Source: Clostridiales bacterium UBA6468 (GTDB lineage: Bacteria; Bacillota; Clostridia; Oscillospirales; Oscillospiraceae). From it: DNA of 8,463 nucleotides. Positions 1 through 6,677 of this stretch are shown one piece after another (within the stretch, counting starts at the first letter, position 1; each line of letters opens with the position of its first letter). The stretch is from positions 3,534-11,996 of the forward strand of contig DJNI01000054.1 of the NCBI GenBank assembly GCA_002436765.1, read 5' to 3'. The position numbers and the translations under genes are program-made. The notes under the pieces are model-generated. The model was given only the letters and a program-made list of their open reading frames with translations. It ran no database searches and was not told the DNA's origin.

Positions 1-372
1 CGGCGGGTGCAGTCCGCCTGCGCCGAGAGCCGCCGGAGCCGTCAGCTTGGCACCATGGAGCGGGCGAAGCGGTTCATGCAGGATAATTTCAACAACCCGG
101 AGCTGTCCCTGCGGACGGTGGCGGACTACGTGGGCTTCAACGAAAAATATTTCAGCACCCGCTTTACGAAGGAGTGCGGCTGCACCTTCATCACCTATCT
201 GAATGACTTGCGCATCCGCCGCGCCCAGGAGCTTCTTTTGCAGACGGATATGAAAATGTACGAGATCAGCGAAGCCGTCGGCTACGGGTCGGTTGAACAT
301 TTTAACCATATTTTTAAGAAAAAAATGTGCAAAAGTCCCAAAGAATACCGCCAGAACCAAAAAAACTGCTGA
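1..372 (+). CDS. AraC-family transcriptional regulator, C-terminal part (5' end outside window)
   Basis: This is the C-terminal 123 residues of an AraC/XylS-type DNA-binding protein; the reading frame is open to the window edge, so the true start lies upstream and the GTG at 7 is internal. Two helix-turn-helix units are visible. The first spans about bases 103-174 (LSLRTVADYVGF, then YFSTRFTKE). The second spans about 253-321 and carries the family signature IxEAVGYGSVEHFNHIFKKK followed by SPKEYR. The leading MERAKRFMQDNFNNPELSL is the usual entry into this fold. Placement before a CUT1 sugar transporter resembles YesN-type response regulators (receiver domain plus AraC domain) that partner a YesM-like sensor kinase, but the N-terminal domain is not visible, so a one-component sugar sensor is equally possible. 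It probably controls the operon starting at 503. It ends with TGA and no clear terminator follows. Confidence 0.93.
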   Translation, partial: RRVQSACAESRRSRQLGTMERAKRFMQDNFNNPELSLRTVADYVGFNEKYFSTRFTKECGCTFITYLNDLRIRRAQELLLQTDMKMYEISEAVGYGSVEHFNHIFKKKMCKSPKEYRQNQKNC

Positions 373-386
373 AAATACCGCAAGAA
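344..386 (+). repeat. Pair of 13-base direct repeats, 30-base period, upstream of operon promoter
   Basis: AATACCGCCAGAA at 344-356 recurs as AATACCGCAAGAA at 374-386 (12 of 13 identical), start to start exactly 30 bases, about three helical turns. The second copy ends 16 bases before the putative -35 at 403. AraC-family activators commonly bind direct half-sites on one DNA face next to the -35, so these could be the operator for the adjacent regulator. The first copy lies inside the end of the regulator gene, where it encodes EYRQN, so coincidence is possible. Confidence 0.4.
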
Positions 387-402
387 ATCCAACGATACTT
401 CA

Positions 403-432
403 TGGAAAAAAGTATGTTTTTCCTGCTATACT
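403..432 (+). promoter_or_regulatory. Putative sigma-A promoter of the sugar-transport operon
   Basis: TATACT at 427-432 is preceded by TGC, giving an extended -10 (TGnTATACT, one mismatch from TATAAT). A weak -35, TGGAAA at 403-408 (4 of 6 to TTGACA), sits 18 bases upstream. Transcription would start near 439, leaving a leader of about 64 bases before the binding-protein ATG at 503. A weak -35 with a good -10 fits a promoter that needs an activator, consistent with the AraC-type regulator next door. Confidence 0.6.
404..423. promoter_or_regulatory. Inverted repeat over the -35/spacer of the operon promoter (operator candidate)
   Basis: GGAAAAA at 404-410 and TTTTTCC at 417-423 form a perfect 7-bp inverted repeat with a 6-base centre (AGTATG). 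It covers most of the -35 hexamer and the spacer up to the TG of the extended -10. A dimeric repressor bound here would block RNA polymerase. The A/T-tract composition could also reflect intrinsic DNA curvature instead of a binding site. Confidence 0.35.
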
Positions 433-502
433 ATGGTCAGGAAGGGGAACGAAGAAAGCCCCGGAAAACAACGCCTGAAGAAAATCGAATGGAGGAGACA
501 AC

Positions 503-1846
503 ATGAAAAAACTGCTTTGCGCACTTCTTGCGGCTCTGATGCTGGCGGGTATCTTTGCCGGATGCTCCAGCAAGGACGCCGCCCCTGCGGCATCCTCTGA
601 CAAGCCCACCGCGGCCGGGAATGCAGCCCCCGCCGATCTCAAGGGTGAGCTTGTGTTCGCCATCTGGGACAACAACCTGATGACCTACATCGAGGAAAAC
701 GACATGGTCGGCAAGTTCCAGGAGGTCTACCCCAACGCCAGCATCGAAGTCGAGAAGGTCAAGGACGACTCCGAATACTGGAACACCATGAAAATGCGCG
801 CTTCCGCCAATCAGCTCCCTGACGTCATGTTCAACAAGCCCTTCACCCTGTCCCGCTTCCAGGACTATCTGCTGGACTTAAGCGACACCGAGGCGGCAAA
901 GAACAACACCCTGGCCGCCGGTTACGCCCTGAACGGCAAGATCCTGGGCATCCCCATGACGGCAGGCTATGAGTACGTGTACTACTGGAAAGATATGTTT
1001 GAGGAAGCCGGTGTGGAAGTCCCCACCACCTGGCCGGAGCTGGAAGAGGTCTCCAAGAAGCTGCAGGAGCATTTCGGCGCTTCCGACCCCGACTTCATGG
1101 CCATCGCCCTGGGTGCCAAGGATGAGTGGCCCACCTACCCCTACATGGAGTTCATGCCCGCTCTGGTAAGCGGCAACGGCCAGAACTGGAACGACATGGC
1201 CAAGACCGACACTCCCTTCGCGGAAGGCAGCGACATCAACGTCGCCTATCACCGGGTCTACGAGCTGTTCACCAGCGGCGTGTTCGGCAAGGATCCTCTG
1301 GGCCTGGGCAACGATCAGGCAACCTCCCTCTTCACCCAGAAGAAGGCCGCCATCATCGCACTGGGCGACTGGGGCCTTCAGAATATCGCCAACGGTGCGG
1401 AAAGCATCGACCAGCTGGGTTCTTTCTACCTGCCCGTCCGGGAGACCGCCGATGAGCCTTTCCGCTACATCGTGCAGGGCGACAGCTTCATGGGCGTCAC
1501 CACCCACAGCAAGAACCCCGAGCTGGCCACGGCCTTCGTAGAGTGGTTCTACAGCGAAGCCTGGTATCCCGGCTACCTGAGCTACATTTCCAGCGCTTCC
1601 TCCATGAGCAACTTCCCCAAGGACAAGGATCCCGTTTTGGCTGAGGCGGACGCCGCGCAGCCCGACGGCGAGATGGTCATGTACGACGGCGGCGGCGACG
1701 ACTTCACCGCCATCCAGAACGAGACCGCCTTCGACTACAAGAAGCTGGGCGCTCAGATGTTCACCGAGGGCTTCGACCTGGACGCCGCTCTGGCAGAGCT
1801 GGACGCCAAGTGGACGGCAGCCCGCGCCAAGCTCGGCATCAAGTAA
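503..1846 (+). CDS. Carbohydrate ABC transporter substrate-binding lipoprotein (family 1 extracellular solute-binding protein)
   Basis: This 447-residue protein should capture a sugar outside the membrane and deliver it to the two permeases downstream. The N-terminus is a lipoprotein signal: MKKLL, a hydrophobic stretch to about residue 18, then FAGC with the lipidated cysteine at 21, followed by a Ser/Ala/Pro/Asp-rich tether to about residue 47. The mature domain begins GELVFAIWDNN and carries the fold typical of CUT1 binding proteins: NQLPDVMF near residue 110, ILGIPMTAGYEYVYYWKDMF (about 148-167) and EAGVEVPTTWPELEEVSKKL just after. Length is normal for the family. The ATG at 503 has GGAGGAG at 491-497, five bases away, so the start is secure. 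It is the first gene of the operon and is followed by a strong hairpin that may uncouple its abundance from that of the permeases. The sugar cannot be read from sequence; the linked beta-galactosidase suggests a beta-galactoside. Confidence 0.95.
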   Translation: MKKLLCALLAALMLAGIFAGCSSKDAAPAASSDKPTAAGNAAPADLKGELVFAIWDNNLMTYIEENDMVGKFQEVYPNASIEVEKVKDDSEYWNTMKMRASANQLPDVMFNKPFTLSRFQDYLLDLSDTEAAKNNTLAAGYALNGKILGIPMTAGYEYVYYWKDMFEEAGVEVPTTWPELEEVSKKLQEHFGASDPDFMAIALGAKDEWPTYPYMEFMPALVSGNGQNWNDMAKTDTPFAEGSDINVAYHRVYELFTSGVFGKDPLGLGNDQATSLFTQKKAAIIALGDWGLQNIANGAESIDQLGSFYLPVRETADEPFRYIVQGDSFMGVTTHSKNPELATAFVEWFYSEAWYPGYLSYISSASSMSNFPKDKDPVLAEADAAQPDGEMVMYDGGGDDFTAIQNETAFDYKKLGAQMFTEGFDLDAALAELDAKWTAARAKLGIK

Positions 1847-1867
1847 GCTAAGATAACAGATATATCA

Positions 1868-1912
1868 GGGGGCTATCCCATTGCCCACGGCAGTGGGATA
1901 GCCCTTCTCTTC
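1868..1912 (+). terminator. Intergenic hairpin between binding-protein and permease genes (partial terminator / mRNA stabiliser)
   Basis: GGGCTATCCCA (1870-1880) pairs perfectly with TGGGATAGCCC (1894-1904). The stem continues inward through a U-G pair and TGCC/GGCA to a 3-base loop, giving about 16 bp in all. Only a poor pyrimidine tract (TTCTCTTCT, 1905-1913) follows, so it looks like a leaky terminator or a 3' stability hairpin and not a full stop. Such structures commonly follow the binding-protein gene in ABC operons and raise its transcript level over that of the permeases, which have no obvious promoter of their own. Confidence 0.8.
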
Positions 1913-1939
1913 TGGAATCCATAAAAGGGGTGTTTTTCC

Positions 1940-2827
1940 ATGAATTCTCTGGCAAAACAAAGAAAATGCTTTATCCTCTGCGCACTGGCGATCCCGGTTG
2001 CGCTGCTGGTGTGCTTCGTGGTGGTTCCCGCGATCGACCTGATCCGCATGAGCTTTACCGACTGGGACGGCTACTCACCCACCATGCATTTCATAAAACT
2101 GGACAACTACATTGCCATGTTCCAAAATGCAGACCTGTGGCAGAGTCTGAAAAACAATGCGGTCTACTTCTTCGTCCACCTGCTGATGATCCCGGTGGAG
2201 CTGATGTTCGCGGTTCTGCTGACCTCCAAGCTCCGGGCGGCCAAGTTCTATAAGACCATTGTGTTCCTGCCCTATATCATCAACGGCGTGGCCATTTCCT
2301 ATGCCTTTTCCTACTTTTTCTCCCCCGTCAACGGCGCGTTTGACAGTCTGCTGGAGGCCATCAAGCTGGGGATGCTGAGCCAGAGCTGGCTGTCCGACCC
2401 CAAGATCGTGAACTTTACGCTGGCCTTCGTGTCCCTGTGGCGGTTCTCCGGCTACCACATCATCCTGTTTATTGCCGCGCTGCAATCCGTGTCCCAGGAC
2501 ATCATGGAGGCGGCGCGGATCGACGGCGCCAACACATGGCAGATGTTCCGCTACATTCAGACGCCCTCCATTATGCTGATGGTGGACTTCGTTCTGTTTG
2601 ACAACATCCGCGGCGCCATGCAGGTCTTCGACATTCCCTTCGTCATGACCGCGGGCGGCCCCGGCTACGCCTCCAGCACCTTCACCCTGTACACCATCGA
2701 CACCGCCTTCAAATTCTCCAATTTCGGCCTGGCTTCCACCATGGCCGTGGCGATCATGGTGATCATCATTCTGATCTACGTGGTTCAGAACAAGCTGATC
2801 CACGGCATCGTTCTGAAAGGAGACTGA
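1940..2827 (+). CDS. Sugar ABC transporter permease, MalF/UgpA type
   Basis: This 295-residue integral membrane protein is one half of the CUT1 sugar channel. About six hydrophobic segments are visible (roughly residues 11-33, 72-95, 106-127, 157-181, 211-230 and 262-283). The cytoplasmic EAA loop that docks the ATPase reads EAARIDGANTWQMFRYIQTP at 190-209, between segments four and five. TAGGPG at 237-242 is the mark of the MalF-like partner. The start ATG has AAAAGGGG ending nine bases upstream. It lies downstream of the intergenic hairpin, so its expression probably depends on read-through from the binding-protein gene. Its stop is three bases from the next start, which indicates tight co-translation. 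No ATPase gene lies in the locus. Confidence 0.95.
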   Translation: MNSLAKQRKCFILCALAIPVALLVCFVVVPAIDLIRMSFTDWDGYSPTMHFIKLDNYIAMFQNADLWQSLKNNAVYFFVHLLMIPVELMFAVLLTSKLRAAKFYKTIVFLPYIINGVAISYAFSYFFSPVNGAFDSLLEAIKLGMLSQSWLSDPKIVNFTLAFVSLWRFSGYHIILFIAALQSVSQDIMEAARIDGANTWQMFRYIQTPSIMLMVDFVLFDNIRGAMQVFDIPFVMTAGGPGYASSTFTLYTIDTAFKFSNFGLASTMAVAIMVIIILIYVVQNKLIHGIVLKGD

Positions 2828-2830
2828 GCT

Positions 2831-3679
2831 ATGGAAACACTGCAATCCTCCCGCTTCCGCGGCGCGGCAGTACAGCTTCTTAAGCAGCTGGTCTGTATGG
2901 CAATGGTTCTGGTGGTCATTCTCCCGATTCTGCTGACCCTGTTCGCCTCCGTCAAAACCAAGGGCGATATGGTCAACACCTCCCCCCTGGCGCTTCCGGC
3001 CAACATCACCTGGGAAAACTACAAGACGGTCTTTGGGAACAAATACCTGCTGATCGGCCTGCGCAATACGCTGATCATCGCCGCCGTCAGCATTTTCTTC
3101 AACGTCCTGCTGGGCACCATCACCGCCTATATCATCGAGCGGTTCGAGTTCCGGGGCAAACGATTGGTTGTTGGGCTGTTCTTCATCGGCATGCTGGTGC
3201 CCACCTTCGTTACGGAGATCGCCCGGTTCAAGATCATCAACGGCTTGGGGCTGTACAATACCCTCGGCGCGCCCATTGTGATCTATGTGGCGTCCGATCT
3301 GATGCAGCTGTACATTTACCGGCAGTTTCTGTCCACGCTGTCCGTGTCTCTGGATGAGAGCGCCCTGCTGGACGGGTGCAGCTACTTCCAGCTGTTCATC
3401 CGCATCATCTTCCCGCTTCTCGCCCCCGCCACTGCCACGGTGTCCATCATCAAGGCCATCACCATCATCAACGACATGTACATCCCCTATCTGTACATGC
3501 CCAAGAACAAGCTGCGCACCCTGACCACCTTCCTGATGGACTATGCCAACGCCCAGCAGGGCTCCTGGCAGTCGCTGGCGGCAGGCATCATTATCATCAT
3601 GCTGCCAACCATTCTGATCTACATATTCTTCCAGCGCTACATTCTGGCAGGCGTCGCCGCAGGAGCAGTCAAGGAGTAA
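2831..3679 (+). CDS. Sugar ABC transporter permease, MalG/UgpE type
   Basis: This 282-residue membrane protein is the second channel subunit. It begins with a short cytoplasmic N-terminus and a long hydrophobic segment (about 15-40), followed by further segments near 78-101, 111-130, 143-163, 191-213 and 248-268. The EAA loop is degenerate: ESALLDGCSYFQLFIRIIFP at 176-195, with SALLDG in place of the usual EAAxIDGA but with the conserved glycine and the terminal I-x-x-P pattern retained. The C-terminus, FFQRYILAGVAAGAVKE, is the typical ending of MalG-type partners. AAAGGAG at 2816-2822, inside the end of the previous gene, gives an eight-base spacing to ATG. It is followed after 12 bases by the beta-galactosidase gene, which supports one operon. 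Confidence 0.95.
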   Translation: METLQSSRFRGAAVQLLKQLVCMAMVLVVILPILLTLFASVKTKGDMVNTSPLALPANITWENYKTVFGNKYLLIGLRNTLIIAAVSIFFNVLLGTITAYIIERFEFRGKRLVVGLFFIGMLVPTFVTEIARFKIINGLGLYNTLGAPIVIYVASDLMQLYIYRQFLSTLSVSLDESALLDGCSYFQLFIRIIFPLLAPATATVSIIKAITIINDMYIPYLYMPKNKLRTLTTFLMDYANAQQGSWQSLAAGIIIIMLPTILIYIFFQRYILAGVAAGAVKE

Positions 3680-3691
3680 AGGAGATACTTT

Positions 3692-6442
3692 ATGCAGGCA
3701 AGCTTGAATTGGCTCACCGACCCCACCGTGTTCCGGGTGAACCGGCTGGACGCCCATTCCGACCATGTTTGTTATGCCGGTGCCGAGGAGCTGACCCGGG
3801 GAAGAACCTCCCTGCGCCAGAGCCTGGACGGGCAGTGGGGCTTTGCGTGGAGCAAAAATCCCGGCCAGCGCCCCGCTTTCTTTTGGCAGACGGATTTTGA
3901 CGATTCCGCCTTCGGTACGATTTCCGTTCCCGGACATATGGAGCTTCAGGGGTACGGTGAAATCCAGTACATCAACACCCTGTACCCCTGGGACGGCCGG
4001 GCGGAGCTTCGCCCCCCGGAAATCGACTGGGAGGGTACCCACGTGGGCAGCTATGTCCGCCGCTTTGACCTGGAGCCGGGGCTGCGGAGCAAACGGGTGT
4101 GCATTTCCTTCCAGGGCGTGGAGCAGGCGTTCTACGTTTGGCTCAACGGCTGCTTCGTGGGCTACGCCGAGGACAGCTTCACCTCCTCGGACTTTGACCT
4201 GACCCCCTATATCCGGGAAACCGGCAACCGCCTGTGCGTGGAGGTCTACCAGCACAGCAGCGCCGGATGGCTGGAAGATCAGGACTTCTTCCGGTTCAGC
4301 GGCATTTTCCGGAGCGTGTTCCTCTACGCCAAGCCCGCCGTCCACGTGGACGATGTGTGGTTCCGGACGGCGCTTTTAGAAGATAACACCACCGGCACGC
4401 TGCAAATCCGTCTGCTTCTCAGCGGTGAGACGGAAAACGCCGTCCTCCGCTGCGCTATCGACGGCCTGATGGACGCCCCCATCCCCCTGACCTTCGACGG
4501 CAAATACCACGTCAGCCCTACATTTACCTTCCCCAATATCCGCCCGTGGCGGCACGAAGCGCCGAACCTCTACCACGCGGTTCTGACCCTGACCGCCGGG
4601 GAAGTACAGGAACTGATCCCCTATGACATCGGCTTCCGCCGCTTTGAATTAAAGGACGGCATCATGCTGCTGAACGGGGAACGTCTTGTCATCCGCGGTG
4701 TCAACCGCCACGAGTGGAATCCCGCCGTCGGCCGCGCCATCGGCATGGAGGACATGACCCGCGCCATGGAAACCTTCCGGCGCAATAACATCAACGCCGT
4801 CCGCACCTGCCATTACCCCAACCAGACGCCGTGGTACCATCTGTGCGACCGGAACGGCATCTACATGATGGACGAAACCAATCTGGAAAGCCACGGCTCC
4901 TGGCAGAAGCTGGGGAAAGTGGATCCCAGCTGGAACGTTCCCGGCAGCCTGCCCCAATGGAAGGACTGCGTGCTGGACAGGGCGGCATCCATGTTTGAGC
5001 GGGACAAGAACCACGTTTCCATCCTGTTCTGGTCCTGCGGGAACGAATCCTACGCCGGGGCGGATATCCTCGCCATGGCGGATTACTTCCGCGCCCAGGA
5101 TCCCGGCCGTCTGGTTCACTACGAGGGCGTATTCCATAACCGCGCCTTTGACGCGATCTCCGATGTGGAGAGCCGGATGTACGCCCCTCCGGCGGACATC
5201 CGCGCCTATCTGGAAAGCAAGCCGGAAAAGCCCTTTATCCTCTGCGAATACATGCACGACATGGGCAATTCCCTGGGCGGCATGGAAAGCTACATCCGCC
5301 TGGAAGAGGAATTTCCCCAATATCAGGGCGGCTTCATCTGGGATTACATGGATCAGGCGCTGTGGCACAAAAACGCCAATGGGGAAACCGTTCTCGGCTA
5401 CGGCGGCGATTTCGGCGATCGGCAGAGCGACTACGCCTTCAGCGGCAACGGCATCGTCTTCGCGGACGGCACGGAAAAGCCCGCCATGCAGGAGGTGCGC
5501 TACTGGTATTCCGGCACGGAAGCCCGGAAGGCGCAGGACGCGGCCAACGCAGCCGCCGCCCAGGCGTTCCGTCCCAAGGAAAGCAGCCGCCGTCAGCCCC
5601 TGAAAATCGTCCACGGCGACGGTGCACTGGGCGTTTTCGGGGACAACTTTGAAATTCTGTTCTCTTACCCGGAGGGCGGCCCGGTCTCCCTCGTGGCGGA
5701 CGGGCAGCAATGGCTGTGGCGTGCCCCTCGGCAGGCCTTCTGGCGTGCCCCCACGGAGAACGACCTGGGCAACGGCTTCGCCGCCGCCAGCGCCATCTGG
5801 TCGGCTGCGGATGCCTGGCAGACGTGCAGTGACATTCAAATTCCGGAGGATACGCCGGAGCGCGTCTCCGTCCGCTATACCTACACGGCGCCCGCCATGC
5901 CCGGCCTGAAAACGGAAGTGACCTACACCGTGACCGACGATTGCCGGGTAAAAGCCGACGTTCATTACTTCGGAATGCCGGGGCGGCCTGAGCTTCCCCT
6001 GTTTGGTCTGCGGTTTGAAACGCCCCTGCCCGTGGAGCAGACCGCCTGGGTCGGCCTGTCCGGGGAGACCTATCCCGACCGGAAAAAGGGCGGTATCTTC
6101 GGCGCCCACACGGAAGCGCCCCACATCCCGGCCTATCTGGTGCCCCAGGAATGCGGCTGTCATGTGGACACCCGCGAGCTGACCCTCCGCCTGTCCGGCC
6201 ATCGCCTGACCATCGCCGCTGACGCCGGTCCCTTTGCCTTCTCCGCCATTCCCTACACCCCACATCAGCTCAGCGAAGCCCGCCATGCGGACGAGCTGCC
6301 CGCACCATGCAGAACCGTCGTGACTCTCTGCGGTGCCATGCGGGGCGTCGGCGGCATCAACAGCTGGGGCGCCGACGTAGAGGAAGCCTACCGGGTCTCC
6401 GCCGGGGAAGACCGTCGCTTCTCCTTCCTGTTCCGTCTGTAA
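3692..6442 (+). CDS. lacZ: Cytoplasmic GH2 beta-galactosidase, LacZ type
   Basis: This 916-residue enzyme should hydrolyse terminal beta-galactosides such as lactose after import; no signal peptide is present. The order is a jelly-roll sugar-binding domain (about 40-215, with DQDFFRFSGIFRSVFLY), an Ig-like domain (about 218-318), a TIM barrel (about 320-610) and a LacZ-type C-terminal beta-sandwich (about 637-916). Compared with E. coli LacZ, the acid/base is Glu452 in CGNES, the nucleophile is Glu519 in FILCEYMHDMGNSLGG, the magnesium ligands are Glu399 and His401 in NLESHG, and the substrate-contacting residues include His340, His374, Tyr497 and Trp892. The fourth, Ig-like LacZ domain (about 100 residues) appears absent and is replaced by an Ala/Gln-rich linker (about 609-636), which explains the shorter length than 1024. 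AAAGGAG at 3678-3684 gives a seven-base spacing to ATG. It is the last gene of the operon. Confidence 0.95.
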   Translation: MQASLNWLTDPTVFRVNRLDAHSDHVCYAGAEELTRGRTSLRQSLDGQWGFAWSKNPGQRPAFFWQTDFDDSAFGTISVPGHMELQGYGEIQYINTLYPWDGRAELRPPEIDWEGTHVGSYVRRFDLEPGLRSKRVCISFQGVEQAFYVWLNGCFVGYAEDSFTSSDFDLTPYIRETGNRLCVEVYQHSSAGWLEDQDFFRFSGIFRSVFLYAKPAVHVDDVWFRTALLEDNTTGTLQIRLLLSGETENAVLRCAIDGLMDAPIPLTFDGKYHVSPTFTFPNIRPWRHEAPNLYHAVLTLTAGEVQELIPYDIGFRRFELKDGIMLLNGERLVIRGVNRHEWNPAVGRAIGMEDMTRAMETFRRNNINAVRTCHYPNQTPWYHLCDRNGIYMMDETNLESHGSWQKLGKVDPSWNVPGSLPQWKDCVLDRAASMFERDKNHVSILFWSCGNESYAGADILAMADYFRAQDPGRLVHYEGVFHNRAFDAISDVESRMYAPPADIRAYLESKPEKPFILCEYMHDMGNSLGGMESYIRLEEEFPQYQGGFIWDYMDQALWHKNANGETVLGYGGDFGDRQSDYAFSGNGIVFADGTEKPAMQEVRYWYSGTEARKAQDAANAAAAQAFRPKESSRRQPLKIVHGDGALGVFGDNFEILFSYPEGGPVSLVADGQQWLWRAPRQAFWRAPTENDLGNGFAAASAIWSAADAWQTCSDIQIPEDTPERVSVRYTYTAPAMPGLKTEVTYTVTDDCRVKADVHYFGMPGRPELPLFGLRFETPLPVEQTAWVGLSGETYPDRKKGGIFGAHTEAPHIPAYLVPQECGCHVDTRELTLRLSGHRLTIAADAGPFAFSAIPYTPHQLSEARHADELPAPCRTVVTLCGAMRGVGGINSWGADVEEAYRVSAGEDRRFSFLFRL

Positions 6443-6447
6443 AATGC

Positions 6448-6486
6448 GCCGCCTGGTTCCCGAAGGATCCGGGCGGTTCCCCTTTT
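6448..6486 (+). terminator. Rho-independent terminator after lacZ
   Basis: Five bases past the lacZ stop, CCGCCTGG (6449-6456) pairs with CCGGGCGG (6469-6476), with one G-U pair. After a single mismatch the stem resumes with TCC/GGA and a CGAA loop. A pyrimidine run TTCCCCTTTT (6477-6486) follows. The T-tract is interrupted by four C and its last four T are also the left edge of the inverted-repeat element, so termination may be partial or may have been altered by the insertion. Confidence 0.7.
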
Positions 6487-6521
6487 AAGGCAACACCGCA
6501 CGATTCGGCAAGAAGTCTCAG

Positions 6522-6539
6522 TTGGGATTTCTATCCCAA
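6522..6539. repeat. Small perfect hairpin inside the element
   Basis: TTGGGAT (6522-6528) and ATCCCAA (6533-6539) form a perfect 7-bp stem with loop TTCT. No T-tract follows on the + strand. It lies 18 bases before the possible GGAGGA ribosome site at 6557-6562, so it could be a structural part of an RNA transcribed from the element or simply part of the element's folded DNA form. Confidence 0.5.
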
Positions 6540-6569
6540 TGCAAAGTCCCCAAGATGGAGGAATCCTGT

Positions 6570-6677
6570 ATGTACCCGCAAGGAGCGTGCCGCAGCCGCA
6601 AGCCGGCTTACGCCGGCAGCGGCTGTGCAATTTTTCCCGTGTTTCAAACGGAAGAAGTGGGGCGAAAGGACGGCTGA
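6570..6677 (+). CDS. Possible 35-residue ORF inside the element (unrecognised)
   Basis: ATG at 6570 follows GGAGGA at 6557-6562 with a seven-base gap, a good ribosome site, and the frame runs 35 codons to TGA at 6675. The peptide starts MYPQGACRSRKPAYAGSGC, has three cysteines and several basic residues, and ends VFQTEEVGRKDG; there is no membrane segment and no known motif. An in-frame upstream ATG at 6555 lacks a ribosome site. The strong hairpin at 6593-6625 lies inside the frame, which argues that base composition is shaped by RNA or DNA structure and not by coding. It may be a chance ORF; no function is proposed. Confidence 0.2.
   Translation: MYPQGACRSRKPAYAGSGCAIFPVFQTEEVGRKDG
6593..6635 (+). 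terminator. Strong internal hairpin followed by T-run, terminator-like
   Basis: CAGCCGC (6593-6599) pairs with GCGGCTG (6619-6625), and GCCGGC (6602-6607) with GCCGGC (6612-6617), around a TTAC loop, with a small AA/A internal bulge. This makes 13 bp, mostly G-C. TGCAA then TTTTT (6631-6635) follows, so the T-run starts six bases after the stem, later than ideal. It could act as a second barrier to read-through from lacZ, or be the structural core of the MITE-like element. Confidence 0.5.

Noticed and set aside
444..462. GGGG...CCCC pairing in the leader of the binding-protein gene
   Set aside because: It is four base pairs with an 11-base loop, not enough to support an attenuator or riboswitch.
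2075..4345. 756-codon open frame on the minus strand opposite the permeases and lacZ start
   Set aside because: It spans three genes with clear family motifs on the other strand, is rich in His/Gln/Gly/Asp without any domain, and results from GC-biased third positions of the real genes.
4649..6286. 545-codon minus-strand frame inside lacZ
   Set aside because: It is fully contained in lacZ, has no ribosome site or recognisable domain, and its residues mirror the lacZ codon pattern.
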